From: JAQCEJ01 sp040881995
GTDB taxonomy: Bacteria; Planctomycetota; Planctomycetia; Planctomycetales; Planctomycetaceae
Assembly (NCBI GenBank): GCA_040881995.1
Contig: JBBECD010000146.1
Location: 1-22,523 of the forward strand
DNA: 22,523 nucleotides
Direction: 5' to 3'
The position numbers and the translations under genes were made by a program. Positions 22,319 through 22,523 of the stretch are shown piece by piece. The notes beneath the pieces are model-generated. The model did no database searches, was not told the DNA's origin, and was given only the letters and a program-made list of their open reading frames with translations. Numbering within the stretch: position 1 is the first letter of the stretch; the number at the start of each line of letters is the position of its first letter.

Positions 22319-22523
22319 ATGGCGAATCTTTACGCGCGTCGAGTATTTCAGCGACTGAACCCGAATCAGAAGAATGTCGTATTCGCAATTGTGGCGATAA
22401 TCATCGTGATCGTCGTCGTTCTCGTTGTCTTCGTCCTGAACGCGAACAAGGCGAGCCGTATAGCTGCACTGACGGGCGAAGCCGATCGGTATCGTTATGA
22501 GATGGCTCTGGTCGAAGAACAGC
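22319..22523 (+). CDS. N-terminal fragment of a membrane-anchored protein
   Basis: ATG at 22319 with AAGGG about nine bases upstream opens a frame that runs off the window edge after 68 codons. The readable part begins MANLYARRVFQRLNPNQKNV, a basic amphipathic N-terminus, then a long Val/Ile-rich hydrophobic helix (IVAIIIVIVVVLVVFVLNA) at about 24-45, and a charged part (NKASRIAALTGEADRYRYEM) that may begin a coiled coil. This is a single-span anchored protein by appearance. It is the only plus-strand gene seen in the element and divergent from the unknown gene at 21439, with about 196 bases between. Function unknown; it may be cargo. Confidence 0.5.
   Translation, partial: MANLYARRVFQRLNPNQKNVVFAIVAIIIVIVVVLVVFVLNANKASRIAALTGEADRYRYEMALVEEQ

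Larger units (their letters stand above)
17538..22523. mobile_element. tRNA-Leu-integrated element (left part; right end outside the window)
   Basis: The tRNA-Leu gene marks the left end. The content is an integrase, an unknown basic protein, a RepA-like AAA ATPase with a coupled small protein, an HTH protein, an unknown protein, and a divergent gene cut by the window edge. This is an integrase-plus-replication-module layout, as in integrative or phage-satellite elements. No conjugation, capsid or terminase gene is visible, so the class is undecided. Confidence 0.7.

Overview
The window looks like a piece of a planctomycete chromosome, or a close relative in the PVC group. The host genes are moderately GC-rich. 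They include a Flp/Tad-type pilus set in the planctomycete style, two large integral-membrane GT-C-like proteins with motifs common in that phylum, and a phage-type integrase with the planctomycete-like NCRSTRETEL...HVVCRWLGNS core. The assignment rests on recognising protein families by eye, not on a database search.

Layout. (1) 1-898: the C-terminus of a probable ThiC-family radical-SAM enzyme, then a CinA/PncC-type amidohydrolase. (2) 899-1580: a mostly non-coding stretch with a good sigma70-like promoter, a 44-residue membrane micro-protein and a strong hairpin terminator. (3) 1657-6213, minus strand: an apparent operon read TadE-like pseudopilin, TadB-like, TadC-like, GT-C-like membrane protein. 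(4) 6453-8770, minus strand: a Flp major pilin and, upstream of it, a second GT-C-like membrane protein. (5) 9124-10993, plus strand: a second TadE-like protein and a TadG-like protein, closed by a near-perfect terminator at 11079-11116. (6) 11202-11798, minus strand: an exported Cys/Tyr-rich protein of unknown function. (7) 12501-16985, plus strand: an RcpA/CpaC secretin, a Gly-tailed lipoprotein in the place where CpaD is often found, and a TPR-HEAT fusion lipoprotein in the role of TadD. (8) 17169-17411: a small two-helix membrane protein. (9) 17506-17590: tRNA-Leu(UAA). (10) 17538 to the window end: an integrative element inserted in that tRNA, with its right end outside the window.

How it fits together. 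Regions 3-7 hold most envelope and structural parts of a Tad pilus: pilin, pseudopilins, TadG-like protein, platform proteins TadB/TadC, secretin, and outer-membrane lipoprotein/TPR factors. The motor ATPase TadA/CpaF, the localiser TadZ/CpaE, RcpC/CpaB and the prepilin peptidase TadV/CpaA are not in the window, so the system must be split across the chromosome. Two -24/-12 (sigma54-like) candidates lie at similar short distances upstream of the pilin and of the second TadE gene, which suggests shared control. A GT-C-like protein sits in the TadB/TadC operon and another beside the pilin gene, which raises the possibility of pilus glycosylation.

The element carries, on the minus strand, an ORF of unknown function, a short excisionase-like HTH protein, a small protein, a RepA-like AAA ATPase translationally coupled to it, a basic unknown protein and the integrase. 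The integrase reads into the tRNA gene and stops inside the anticodon loop. A cluster of TTATTC-centred repeats lies just upstream of the HTH gene. A divergent membrane-anchored gene starts near the right edge and is cut by it. No rRNA, CRISPR array or insertion sequence was seen.
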